A DNA stretch of 32,378 bases, from assembly GCF_028287845.1 (NCBI RefSeq), contig NZ_JAQBOW010000089.1, positions 1 through 32,378 of the forward strand. The letters run 5' to 3'. The notes below the pieces were generated by a model, which worked only from the letters and a program-made list of their open reading frames with translations, had not been told where the DNA came from and ran no database searches. A program made the translations under genes and the position numbers. Source of the DNA: Mucilaginibacter sp. (GTDB lineage: Bacteria; Bacteroidota; Bacteroidia; Sphingobacteriales; Sphingobacteriaceae). Positions 23,674 to 31,852 of the stretch are shown here, one piece after another; the first letter of the stretch is position 1; each line of letters starts with the position of its first letter.

Positions 23674-25263
23674 ATGTTCATTTCCTTAAAATACAGTCAG
23701 CGCATTGCATTTTGCTCAAAATCAGGCAGAAAGCACATTGTAATCATAGGCTTGTTTTTACTGCTCGTTAGTAACATCAACGCCCAAACCACAGTATTGC
23801 AGCATAGTAGGCCCGAAGCTGAAGGTGTTTCGGCTGCAGGTATCGATAGTTTCGTAATTGCCGCATCGCACAGCAAGAGTGAATTCCACAGCTTTGTTTT
23901 TCTGCGACATGGTAAAGTGGTGGCCGAAGGCTGGTGGAACCCTTATCGGTCTGATTTAAAACATACCCTGTATAGTGTTAGCAAAAGCTTTACTTCAACA
24001 GCGGTAGGTTTTGCGGTGAGCGAGGGAAAACTCAAAGTAACCGATAAAGTAATATCATTTTTCCCCAATAGCCTGCCGAATACCATTTCGCCCTACCTGG
24101 CACAGCTTACTGTAAAAAACCTGCTTACCATGAGCGTGGGTATAGATCCGGACCCAACAGGGATTATCGCTTTTAAAACCACCGACTGGGTAAAAGCCTT
24201 CCTGGCTACGCCGATAATACACCAGCCGGGCAGCATGTTTTTATATAATACCATGTCTTCGTTTATGCTGAGCGCCATTGTGACAAAAGTAACCGGCCAA
24301 AGTGAGCTGGAATACCTTAAGCCGCGTTTATTTGGCCCTCTCGGTATAACAGGTGAGGACTGGGAGGCAAGCCCGCAAGGCATTAATACCGGCGGCTGGG
24401 GCCTGCGCCTCAAAACGGAAGACATGGCTAAAATGGCGCAACTGTACCTGCAAAAAGGCATGTGGAAAGGCAAACAGCTGCTGCCAGTGGCGTGGGTAAA
24501 TGAAGCAACCACTTTTAAAATAGACCAGGCACCTGGCGCTCCGCAAAGTAAAAGGGATTCCAGCGACTGGATGCAGGGCTATTGTTATCAGTTTTGGCGC
24601 TGCAGGCACAACATTTACAGGGGGGATGGTGCAATGGGCCAGTATATCATTGTAATGCCGGATCAGGATGCCGTGTTAGCCATTACTTCAGAAACTGATG
24701 ATATGCAGGACGAACTTAACCTGGTTTGGAAATATTTGCTGCCGGCCATGCACCCTCAGGCGCAACCAGCCAACAACCAGGCAGACCTGAATTTAACTGA
24801 GCATTTATCAAAATTAAGCCTGGTCCCGCTACCTCGGACAAGTAACGACGCTGCATTTATCGATGGCAAAACCTTCGCGCTTAAGCCTAATGACTTGCAC
24901 ATTAAGTCGATCTCATTTCATTATAGCGATGCAGGGATCAGGGTTAGTTTGAAAAAAGATTCGGCAGCCTACGATTTAAATTTTAAAACCGGCAAGTGGC
25001 AGACCGGCGAAACCAATATGCCGGGACCTAACCGGCTACTTGGCGCCAATGAGGATGTCTCGTATATGCTCCCTTACAAAATTGCCGGCAGTTATACGCT
25101 ATTAGATGACCATACTGTACAGTTTAAATTACGGTATATTGAAAGCCTGCATTCCGAAACCATCACCTGCCATTTTGATAAGGATGGCCGCAATATGAAC
25201 GCGACGGTGGTACCCAGTATTATAGTCCGGAATAATAAAAAAGTTGAACTACAGAGTGAATAA
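23674..25263 (+). CDS. Secreted serine hydrolase of the beta-lactamase (class C / penicillin-binding protein-like) family
   Basis: The 529-aa protein has an unusually long basic N-terminus (about 22 residues) before a hydrophobic signal segment, cleaved near NINAQ (residue 38). The catalytic S-x-x-K is SVSK (101-104) in TLYSVSKSFTSTAVG, and the second motif is YNT (191-193) in FLYNTMSSFML. A GDGAMGQY segment (about 314-321) probably takes the place of the KTG box. The last about 150 residues form a beta-rich extra domain. Such proteins range from esterases to peptidases, and a true beta-lactamase role is not implied. The gene is visibly richer in G and C than metG and rlmF, which suggests transfer. 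The only in-frame ATG before the signal is the one given. Confidence 0.85.
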   Translation: MFISLKYSQRIAFCSKSGRKHIVIIGLFLLLVSNINAQTTVLQHSRPEAEGVSAAGIDSFVIAASHSKSEFHSFVFLRHGKVVAEGWWNPYRSDLKHTLYSVSKSFTSTAVGFAVSEGKLKVTDKVISFFPNSLPNTISPYLAQLTVKNLLTMSVGIDPDPTGIIAFKTTDWVKAFLATPIIHQPGSMFLYNTMSSFMLSAIVTKVTGQSELEYLKPRLFGPLGITGEDWEASPQGINTGGWGLRLKTEDMAKMAQLYLQKGMWKGKQLLPVAWVNEATTFKIDQAPGAPQSKRDSSDWMQGYCYQFWRCRHNIYRGDGAMGQYIIVMPDQDAVLAITSETDDMQDELNLVWKYLLPAMHPQAQPANNQADLNLTEHLSKLSLVPLPRTSNDAAFIDGKTFALKPNDLHIKSISFHYSDAGIRVSLKKDSAAYDLNFKTGKWQTGETNMPGPNRLLGANEDVSYMLPYKIAGSYTLLDDHTVQFKLRYIESLHSETITCHFDKDGRNMNATVVPSIIVRNNKKVELQSE

Positions 25264-25277
25264 GGTATCGACGGAGA

Positions 25278-25289
25278 GCCGGGACCACA
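25278..25289. repeat. Short copy of the tRNA-Arg 3' end (candidate attachment-site remnant)
   Basis: GCCGGGACCACA at 25278-25289 contains CGGGACCAC, identical to the tRNA-Arg 3' end and flank at 23298-23306. A related GCCGGGCACCACA occurs at 26483-26495. The first copy lies 15 bases after the serine hydrolase stop, the second directly after the metallo-hydrolase stop. The match is short and could be chance. Confidence 0.35.
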
Positions 25290-25329
25290 TTTTAACCCAT
25301 CCATGGGAATAGCATGGGAAAGATTATTG

Positions 25330-25363
25330 AAAAGCCTTCGGATGAAAAATCTGGAGGCTTTTT
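25330..25363 (+). terminator. Terminator after the serine hydrolase gene
   Basis: AAAAGCCT (25330-25337) pairs with AGGCTTTT (25355-25362) around an imperfect inner stem and a GAAAAA loop, followed by T. Confidence 0.75.
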
Positions 25364-25375
25364 AGTGATAAAAGC

Positions 25376-25425
25376 AAATGGCTGAATAACCATTTTGCTT
25401 TGCAAATTAAATTATTCAGCCATTT
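25376..25425. repeat. Perfect 14-base inverted repeat with 22-base loop
   Basis: AAATGGCTGAATAA (25376-25389) is exactly complementary to TTATTCAGCCATTT (25412-25425). It stands just behind the terminator at 25330 and has no T-run beyond ATTT, so it may be a second, bidirectional stop or an element end. Confidence 0.7.
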
Positions 25426-25774
25426 AACTGATGCTGTACAACGACTATATATAGTCCTCACAATAAATCTATCGCCTGCTCATTTCCCGGTGCCCACACT
25501 CTCCCAAGCTGCCTTTTCTTTTAAAAATTTACTTGATATCGTCGCTTTAATTTGGCTATTAATAGGCAAAATACGCTAACCTGTCGCTTTTAACACTTGT
25601 TAACAGGGCGCTTGTGAACGTTTGCATCATAAAACAACGTTTGATATTTCAGCAAGGACAACCTTGCAGGTACAAACGATAACTGTTAAATAAATACTTT
25701 AAATCCGAAAGCAAGAGCTATGAACTCATTTTTTACGCATTAATCAATAAGTTTTTATTTAAAAGAATAATCGT
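25426..25774. other. Gene-free stretch upstream of the metallo-hydrolase gene
   Basis: No reading frame stands out. It holds a perfect 14-base palindrome GACTATATATAGTC (25443-25456) and a smaller inverted repeat TTAAC-ACTT-GTTAA (25590-25603), either of which could be an operator. No canonical promoter pair was found, although the gene at 25775 needs one here. Confidence 0.4.
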
Positions 25775-26482
25775 ATGAAAAAGATCAGCAGTAATATTTA
25801 CCAGATCAATTTAGGTTGGGTGAACGTTTTTGTAATAGAGGATAATGGCCTAACCCTGATTGATACCGGTACCAAAGGGAGTATGAAAAAAATCTTCAGC
25901 GCAATTAAGAACGCGGGTAAGAACCCTTATGATATTAAACAGATTATCCTGACCCATGCACACCCGGATCATGCCGGAAGTGCCGAAGAAATGAAGCGGA
26001 TGTTAGGGGTGCCGGTAATGGCGCACAGCGAGGATGCGAAGATCATGGCCTATGGCATTGCCTGTCGGAAAGAGATTTGCCTGACGCCCGGGCTGAAAAA
26101 CTGGCTGATCTACGAGCTGGCCATCAAACGCGCCGGCATCAATATCGAGCCGGTTTGTATAGACGAACAATTAAATGACCATGACCTGCTGCCTTTGTTA
26201 GGGGGCATTCGCGTCATTCACACACCGGGCCACAGCAAGGGTCATATCTCTCTGCTGGCAGAAAATGAGGAAGTACTGATAGCAGGCGACTTATTGTCGA
26301 ACAGTACCGGATTGGGCCTGAGTGTCATCTATGAAAATATGGCAGAAGGCATCAGCAGCATTCTGAAAGTGACCAACCTTGACTTTGATAAAATGGTCTT
26401 CGGGCATGGCAGGCCAATTTTGAAGGATGCCGGCAGCATCATGCGGCAGGCCTTTGTTGACTATGATTATGTACTTGTTTAA
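25775..26482 (+). CDS. Metallo-beta-lactamase-fold hydrolase
   Basis: The 235-aa cytosolic protein has the full set of metal ligands of the fold: H61, H63, D65 and H66 in THAHPDHAG, H153 in HTPGHSKGH, D172 in IAGDLLSN and H211 in FGHGRP. The compact size and the HTPGHSKGHISLL motif put it with the glyoxalase-II-like hydrolases; the substrate cannot be told. There is no signal peptide, so it is unlikely to act as an exported antibiotic-degrading enzyme. It is more GC-rich than metG and rlmF, like the serine hydrolase before it, and has its own 350-base upstream region. Confidence 0.9.
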   Translation: MKKISSNIYQINLGWVNVFVIEDNGLTLIDTGTKGSMKKIFSAIKNAGKNPYDIKQIILTHAHPDHAGSAEEMKRMLGVPVMAHSEDAKIMAYGIACRKEICLTPGLKNWLIYELAIKRAGINIEPVCIDEQLNDHDLLPLLGGIRVIHTPGHSKGHISLLAENEEVLIAGDLLSNSTGLGLSVIYENMAEGISSILKVTNLDFDKMVFGHGRPILKDAGSIMRQAFVDYDYVLV

Positions 26483-26815
26483 GCCGGGCACCACACATGA
26501 AAGTCACTCAAATCCTGAAGCACAAGGGCCGGGAACTTTATACCTTTGGCCTTAAACTCATTTTTATCTATGCCGAATGCAATGGGCCAACCTTGTTTGT
26601 CTCTTTAATTAATCTTTGTATAACAAAGATTTCAAGTTTCACCCTATTCAAATTAGCTATGATATATAAACTGTATAGCCGTAAATATTCTACCCGTGAT
26701 ATTAATTTAAATAATCCTTAATAAGCTTGCTCAACTAATCATATTATTAGCGATCTATTATCTTACCTTTATCGAAAAAAGGAAGAAATATTATTAATAT
26801 GACGGACTTGATTTT
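26483..26815. other. Gene-free stretch upstream of rlmF
   Basis: It begins with GCCGGGCACCACA, related to the tRNA-end copy at 25278. A 74-codon frame at 26497-26721 begins 14 bases after the metallo-hydrolase stop, but its composition is not protein-like and I recognise nothing in it. The last 100 bases are very AT-rich and should hold the rlmF promoter. Confidence 0.4.
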
Positions 26816-27727
26816 ATGTTTATGCCACAAAAATTACAATCTGCCGAGAAGGAAAATTTACATCCGCGCAACTTGCACCGGGGGAGGTATGATTTTAAAC
26901 AGCTTTGCGAAACCAGCCCTGGCTTAAGGGCGTTTGTATCGGTAAACCAGTACCAGGATGAGTCTATAGATTTTAGCAATCCCGAAGCCGTAAGGGCCCT
27001 CAATAAAGCATTGTTAAAACATTTTTATAAGGTTGATAATTGGGATATTCCGCCAGGATACCTTTGTCCGCCTATACCCGGAAGGGCAGATTATATTCAT
27101 TATATAGCCGATTTATTAAACGAAGCCCAAGCCGGTGTTGCGGGTGATAAAATAAAAGTGTTAGATATTGGTGTAGGGGCAAGTTGCATTTATCCTTTAA
27201 TTGGTAATAGTATCTACGGTTGGCAATTTGTTGGTACAGATATAGACCCTGACGCTATAAGATCGGCAAAAAAGATAGTTTCATCAAATAAAAGCTTTCA
27301 GGATAATATTGAGCTGCGCTTGCAAACCGGCCAGAGCGATATTTTTAAAGGAATAATTAAACCGGGGGAGGTTTTTGACGTTACTATTTGCAATCCGCCT
27401 TTCCATGCATCTTCACAGGATGCGCAAGCAGGCACTGTAAAAAAGTGGGAGAACCTAAAAGGCAGGAGCTTGAGTACTCAATTAAACTTTGGGGGCAAAA
27501 ATACAGAACTATGGTGCGCGGGTGGCGAGGCGGCGTTTATCAATCAAATAATTGAGCAAAGCGTTTTAGTAGCTAATCAATGTAAATGGTTCTCTTCACT
27601 GGTGTCAAAAAAAGACACACTTCCCATAATTTATAAAACGCTAAAATGGGTAAATGCTGCAGATGTCAGAACCATCAATATGGCACAAGGGCAAAAAATA
27701 AGCAGGGTTGTTGCCTGGCGGTTTTAG
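26816..27727 (+). CDS. rlmF: 23S rRNA (adenine-1618-N6)-methyltransferase RlmF
   Basis: RlmF methylates A1618 of 23S rRNA using S-adenosylmethionine. The 303-aa protein shows the conserved N-terminal LHPRNLHRGRYDF (15-27), IPPGYLCPPIPGRADYIHY (78-96), the SAM-binding motif LDIGVGASCIYP (116-127), the acidic TDIDPDA (141-147) and the catalytic NPPF (193-196) followed by HASSQDA. Length agrees with the family. Two starts are possible, 26816 and 26822; they differ by two residues. It appears to be a single-gene unit. Confidence 0.96.
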   Translation: MFMPQKLQSAEKENLHPRNLHRGRYDFKQLCETSPGLRAFVSVNQYQDESIDFSNPEAVRALNKALLKHFYKVDNWDIPPGYLCPPIPGRADYIHYIADLLNEAQAGVAGDKIKVLDIGVGASCIYPLIGNSIYGWQFVGTDIDPDAIRSAKKIVSSNKSFQDNIELRLQTGQSDIFKGIIKPGEVFDVTICNPPFHASSQDAQAGTVKKWENLKGRSLSTQLNFGGKNTELWCAGGEAAFINQIIEQSVLVANQCKWFSSLVSKKDTLPIIYKTLKWVNAADVRTINMAQGQKISRVVAWRF

Positions 27728-27990
27728 CTGTTTTTATTTTATTATATAAACGCGTTTAGTTATTAAATTCTATATAAAAATTAGTTCCTCCGTGAAGTAA
27801 GCAAATGCGGCAATAAACCTATAGCCGTTAAATATTTACTGTACTGTACCATGAACACGTTGATGCACCGTGACTACCTTGGCACACCCAAAACTACAAT
27901 GCGCTGAAGATCAATTAGGTTAGATTTTCATTACCAATGCAATATGTCAGAACTATTTAAGGTTTATTTTGGCCATTAACCAATATAAGT

Positions 27991-28030
27991 TAGTGCAATC
28001 GATGCCATAACTATGGCATCGATTGCACTA
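27991..28030. promoter_or_regulatory. 40-base palindrome with CAATCGAT cores
   Basis: A 19-base left arm (27991-28009, beginning TAGTGCAATCGATGCC) is exactly complementary to the right arm (28012-28030), with only AC at the centre. Each arm carries CAATCGAT (27996-28003; inverted at 28018-28025). It lies 59 bases upstream of the -33 element of the next promoter. No T-run follows, so an operator is more likely than a terminator. Confidence 0.7.
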
Positions 28031-28088
28031 TAATATAGCATAAAAACAGTATAAATGCTAATAATCATCCAATTATTTTAAAATATTA

Positions 28089-28118
28089 TTTGCAAATAAT
28101 ATTTTATTGTTACATTTG
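28089..28118 (+). promoter_or_regulatory. Bacteroidota-type promoter upstream of the second SusC gene
   Basis: TTTG (28089-28092) is followed after 18 bases by TACATTTG (28111-28118), a full match to TAnnTTTG. The transcript would carry a leader of about 390 bases before the SusC ATG. Confidence 0.6.
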
Positions 28119-28238
28119 AATACCAATTTTTACAGAATACAACCAATATAATACCCATTTCCTGAAAATTAAATCAAAACAAGTGAACAACGAAAGATTG
28201 TGTGTTTTGTTGAAGATGTGCTTTTTTAATACAATTAG

Positions 28239-28252
28239 TACAATCGATTGTA
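28239..28252. promoter_or_regulatory. Candidate LacI-family operator in the SusC leader
   Basis: TACAATCGATTGTA is a perfect 14-base palindrome with a central CG, the usual shape of a LacI/GalR-type site. Its left part, TTAGTACAATCGAT, differs by one base from TTAGTGCAATCGAT in the 40-base palindrome upstream (27990-28003). It lies about 120 bases downstream of the predicted transcription start. No regulator gene of that family is in the window. Confidence 0.5.
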
Positions 28253-28515
28253 ATGAATCGCTGGCTTATTTAGCCCCGGTTAATTACAATGCAATATTAG
28301 CTGTGTCGGCTAATGTTGGTGCTAAATCTTTGTTAAAAAATACCAAAGCAGGCCCACGTTTAAAAAGAGATGAAAGGAGGGCAAGTATGGCATAACCGAT
28401 ACCTAAACCTCATCGTTACCTATATATCGCGAGCCTTTGCTCCGGTTTTTGGCTTTTGGAAGCCGACCTCAGGTAATCATTTAATTAAAACCAATTACAA
28501 TTAAACTAACATTCA

Positions 28516-31500
28516 ATGTATAAGATATATAATGCATTTATTTGCGGCAAAAATTTTTGCTGTTCAAAAAAACCGCTGCTTATAATGAAGCTTACCATGG
28601 TTTTGTTAACTATGGCCTTCATGCAGGCAAGCGCTAAATCTTCTAATGTTGTTGGTACAACTTTAGAAGTTGCGCAAAAAACAATAACAGGTAAGGTAGT
28701 CGATGAGAAGGGCTTACCGTTACCGGGAGTTATTGTAAAATCAAAAAGTAACGCTACAAACGTTACCACAACTGATGCTCAGGGTAACTATAAATTAGTT
28801 TCAACTGACGATAACGCCACAATTATTTACTCATTTGTGGGGTATGAAACTCAGGAGCAATCATCAAGAGGTAAAACTGTTATTAACGTAACAATGGTAC
28901 CAACAAACTCAAATCTTGATGAAGTAGTAGTTGTAGCTTACGGTACGCAAAAACGCACAAGCGTAACCAGTGCCGTAGGTACAATTAACGCCGCCGAGAT
29001 CAAAAGAAACTCAGTAACGGATTTAACTAACGCTATCGTTGGTCGTACACCTGGTGTGCGTGTTACAACGGTTGATGCTAACCCGGGTTTATATGATACT
29101 AACATAGATATCCGTGGTTATACAGGTGCAGCCGGCGGCTACCAAAATCCGCTATTTGTTATTGATGGTATCCCAAGAGATAAATCTTCATTTGACCACC
29201 TGGATCCGAATGAAATTGAAAGCTTCTCTGTATTAAAGGATGCATCTGCGGCGATATACGGTGTACAAGCTGCAAATGGTGTAATTTTGGTTACTACCAG
29301 AAAAGGCGCGGCAGGTAAGGTACAAGTTAACTACACAGGTCAGGGTGGTGTTGTTTTGATCTTAACTTATCCTAAGTTGCAGAATTCTTATCAGGAAGAA
29401 ACAACTTATGATGAAATGCTGTTTAACAGGGCGGCAGCTAATCGTGACGATCCGATTACTGCTCCTAAATGGACCTCTCAGAATATTCAAGATGCATTTA
29501 ACGGAAAAGGTACAAGCGTTGATTGGCTTAGTGTTTTAGAAAACAGCCGTAGCAATCAATATCAGCACAACGTTAATTTAAGTGGTGGTTCTGATAAGGT
29601 ACAATTCTTTACTTCGGGCGGTTATATCCATGAAGGTGGTTTGCTTTCAACAAATATCGAATCATCTGATAAATACAACGCAAGACAATCTTTAACAGCC
29701 GAAATAACAAAGGGCCTTACTTTTGATATTAATGTTGGCTTTATTGATCAATTATATTCAAGACCAAATCAATCAACTGCAAGGTATTATAATTTAACCC
29801 GTAACACATGGGGCTTTACTCCGCAGGATCCGATTTATTTAAATGACAATTCAAAATACTTTAACCAGGCTACAGACAATGGAGGAGATAACCCATTGGC
29901 CCTTATTACCCGTAGCGTAGGTGGATATGATGATATGAATGCTAAACAGTTTACTTCTGTTACCGGTTTAACCTGGGTAGTTCCTTACGTTAAAGGATTA
30001 ACTGCTAAAGCACAAGTTGGCTGGGATAATAATAACAGCTTAGAAAAACAACAAGTAAAAGCATTTAACCAATACAATTGGAACTTTAGTACTAACAGTA
30101 TAAATACGTATAACCACGGTGGTTCTGGTGGTTTAACCCAATTGTCAGAAAACTATGTTCAAAGTATGAGAAATGATTTGCAGTTTTCATTAAACTACAA
30201 TAAGCATTTCGGAAAGAGTAATTTTTCTGCGTTGGCGCTTTATGAAGCATTGTATAATGAAAATGATAACGTTCAAGGAATTTCATCTTTCGCGGTTGAC
30301 GTACTTGACTTGTTAAACGCAGGTTTGGCAACTGGCCAAAGTGCAAAAGGTGGTAAAAATATCAACTCGAACGAAAGTTATGTGGGTCGTTTAAATTATG
30401 ATTATGCCGGTAAATATCTTGTAGAAGGTGGTTTCAGGTATGAAGGATCATCTTATTTCCCGCCATCGGGCCGTTGGGGCTTTTTCCCTTACGTATCAGC
30501 GGGATGGAGAATATCTGAAGAATCATTTATAAAAAATAACGCTAAATGGATAGATAACATTAAGCTTCGCGGTTCATACGGTACAACCGGTGATGACCAA
30601 GGTGCTGCTGCTAGTTTCCCTGCATTTACAACAGGGTATACTTATCCATCAATTAACTCTATCTATCAGCCTTCAACAGGCGGCCGAAGCGGTGGTTTAC
30701 AGGTAGGTACCGTATTTGGTACAACCGGTGGTACTACTAAGGGTGTTGATTATAAATCAATTGCTAACCCTGATATTACCTGGTATACTTCAACAACTTC
30801 TGATATAGGTTTAGAAACATCATTCTGGCATTCATTATTAACTTTTGAAGCTGATGTGTTTAACAGAACCAGGCATGGTTTATTAGCTACAAGGTTGGTG
30901 GCAATTCCGGGTAACTTTGGTGGTACATTACCTCAGGTTAACCTGAACTCTGACCGCACACGTGGTTTTGAAATTACCCTGGGCCACAGAGATGTAGCCG
31001 GCGAAGTTAGCTACGGTATCAGCACTAATATGGGCTTTTCTCGTTCTAACTGGATCCATAATGAGCAAGCTCCACAAACTAACCCGTATGCTAACTGGTT
31101 AAATAATACCGAAAACAGGTATGTGGATTACATCCGTGGAAGAACAGTTGTTGGACAGTTCCAAAGCTATGCTGATATTTATGCATACAAACCTATTATT
31201 GATAATAATGGTAACAGAACAGTTTTACCGGGCGATTTAAAATATCAAGATACCAATGGTGACGGTATAATTGATGCTAATGACGAAACAGTTTTAGCTA
31301 ATGGCGGTTTAAAACCACTTGTTTTCTTTGGTATGACTGTTGATGCTACCTGGAAAGGTTTAGATGTTACCTTCTTGATACAAGGTGCTACAGATTATAA
31401 CATTAACTATACTGACGCCTTATCACAACCGTACATTCGCGACCCGCAAGATCCTATTACAGAATATATTGACAGGTGGCACCACCAGGATCTGTTTGAC

Positions 31501-31842
31501 CAAAACAGCCCGTGGGTACCTGGAAAATGGCCATCAACAGGTGGTCCGAACGATAGGACTAACCGTTTACAAAACAAAAGTACATTTACCATATTCGACG
31601 GAACTTACGCGCGTTTAAAACAAGTACAGGTTGGCTACACTTTCCCTAAAAAATTGCTTAGTAAAATAAATATCAGCAAGCTGCGCATTTTTGCATCTGC
31701 ATATAATGTTTTTACAGTGCATGGCAAGGGTTTGAGTTTTGTTGATCCGGAATATACTGACAGCAACCCTCAAAGTGGTGGTTCTAACTATAATGCCCCT
31801 ATGGTTATGAATATAACAGCAGGTGCTAACATAACTTTTTAA
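28516..31842 (+). CDS. SusC/RagA-family TonB-linked outer-membrane protein (locus 2)
   Basis: The 1108-aa protein is a second SusC-type transporter. A long N-terminal stretch (1-23) precedes a signal segment MKLTMVLLTMAFMQASA; the start may be M1 or M24 (28585), and many Bacteroidota SusC proteins have the longer form. The regulatory domain (about 55-130, ITGKVVDEKGLPLPGVIVK), a TonB-box-like LDEVVVVAYGTQKRTSV (about 135-151), the plug with PLFVIDGIPRDK and the hallmark AAIYGVQAANGVILVTTRKG follow. The barrel ends in ANITF. The C-terminal half carries a calcium-like loop DTNGDGIIDANDE (about 912-924), common in these proteins. Its SusD partner starts 10 bases downstream. The long upstream region suggests regulated expression. 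Confidence 0.95.
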   Translation: MYKIYNAFICGKNFCCSKKPLLIMKLTMVLLTMAFMQASAKSSNVVGTTLEVAQKTITGKVVDEKGLPLPGVIVKSKSNATNVTTTDAQGNYKLVSTDDNATIIYSFVGYETQEQSSRGKTVINVTMVPTNSNLDEVVVVAYGTQKRTSVTSAVGTINAAEIKRNSVTDLTNAIVGRTPGVRVTTVDANPGLYDTNIDIRGYTGAAGGYQNPLFVIDGIPRDKSSFDHLDPNEIESFSVLKDASAAIYGVQAANGVILVTTRKGAAGKVQVNYTGQGGVVLILTYPKLQNSYQEETTYDEMLFNRAAANRDDPITAPKWTSQNIQDAFNGKGTSVDWLSVLENSRSNQYQHNVNLSGGSDKVQFFTSGGYIHEGGLLSTNIESSDKYNARQSLTAEITKGLTFDINVGFIDQLYSRPNQSTARYYNLTRNTWGFTPQDPIYLNDNSKYFNQATDNGGDNPLALITRSVGGYDDMNAKQFTSVTGLTWVVPYVKGLTAKAQVGWDNNNSLEKQQVKAFNQYNWNFSTNSINTYNHGGSGGLTQLSENYVQSMRNDLQFSLNYNKHFGKSNFSALALYEALYNENDNVQGISSFAVDVLDLLNAGLATGQSAKGGKNINSNESYVGRLNYDYAGKYLVEGGFRYEGSSYFPPSGRWGFFPYVSAGWRISEESFIKNNAKWIDNIKLRGSYGTTGDDQGAAASFPAFTTGYTYPSINSIYQPSTGGRSGGLQVGTVFGTTGGTTKGVDYKSIANPDITWYTSTTSDIGLETSFWHSLLTFEADVFNRTRHGLLATRLVAIPGNFGGTLPQVNLNSDRTRGFEITLGHRDVAGEVSYGISTNMGFSRSNWIHNEQAPQTNPYANWLNNTENRYVDYIRGRTVVGQFQSYADIYAYKPIIDNNGNRTVLPGDLKYQDTNGDGIIDANDETVLANGGLKPLVFFGMTVDATWKGLDVTFLIQGATDYNINYTDALSQPYIRDPQDPITEYIDRWHHQDLFDQNSPWVPGKWPSTGGPNDRTNRLQNKSTFTIFDGTYARLKQVQVGYTFPKKLLSKINISKLRIFASAYNVFTVHGKGLSFVDPEYTDSNPQSGGSNYNAPMVMNITAGANITF

Positions 31843-31852
31843 ACCTAAAGAA

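Larger units (their letters stand above)
27728..28515. other. Long intergenic region upstream of the second SusC gene
   Basis: This 788-base stretch holds a 12-base palindrome TAAACGCGTTTA (27747-27758), a 40-base palindrome (27991-28030), a good promoter (28089-28118), a second palindrome TACAATCGATTGTA (28239-28252) and a leader of about 390 bases. A GTG-started 70-codon frame (28183-28395) is weakly supported; it ends with an AAAGGAGG (28373-28380) six bases before ATG-GCA-TAA, a two-codon miniframe. Confidence 0.6.

Noticed and set aside
23234..26482. Complete integrative element at tRNA-Arg
   Set aside because: There is no integrase, excisionase or mobilisation gene, and the tRNA-end copies are only 9-12 bases. 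It is reported as a possible islet only.
23674..26482. Antibiotic-resistance cluster (two beta-lactamase-fold genes)
   Set aside because: The serine enzyme lacks a clear KTG box, and the metallo-fold protein has no signal peptide and looks glyoxalase-II-like. Both folds are widespread in non-resistance enzymes.
26497..26721. 74-codon frame 14 bases after the metallo-hydrolase gene
   Set aside because: The sequence is AT-rich and not protein-like, and nothing in it matches a known family. Its closeness to the upstream stop is the only support.
28183..28395. GTG-started 70-codon frame upstream of the second SusC gene
   Set aside because: It has no start support apart from GTG, overlaps a palindromic operator-like site and shows no family. 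It is kept only as a possible leader frame.
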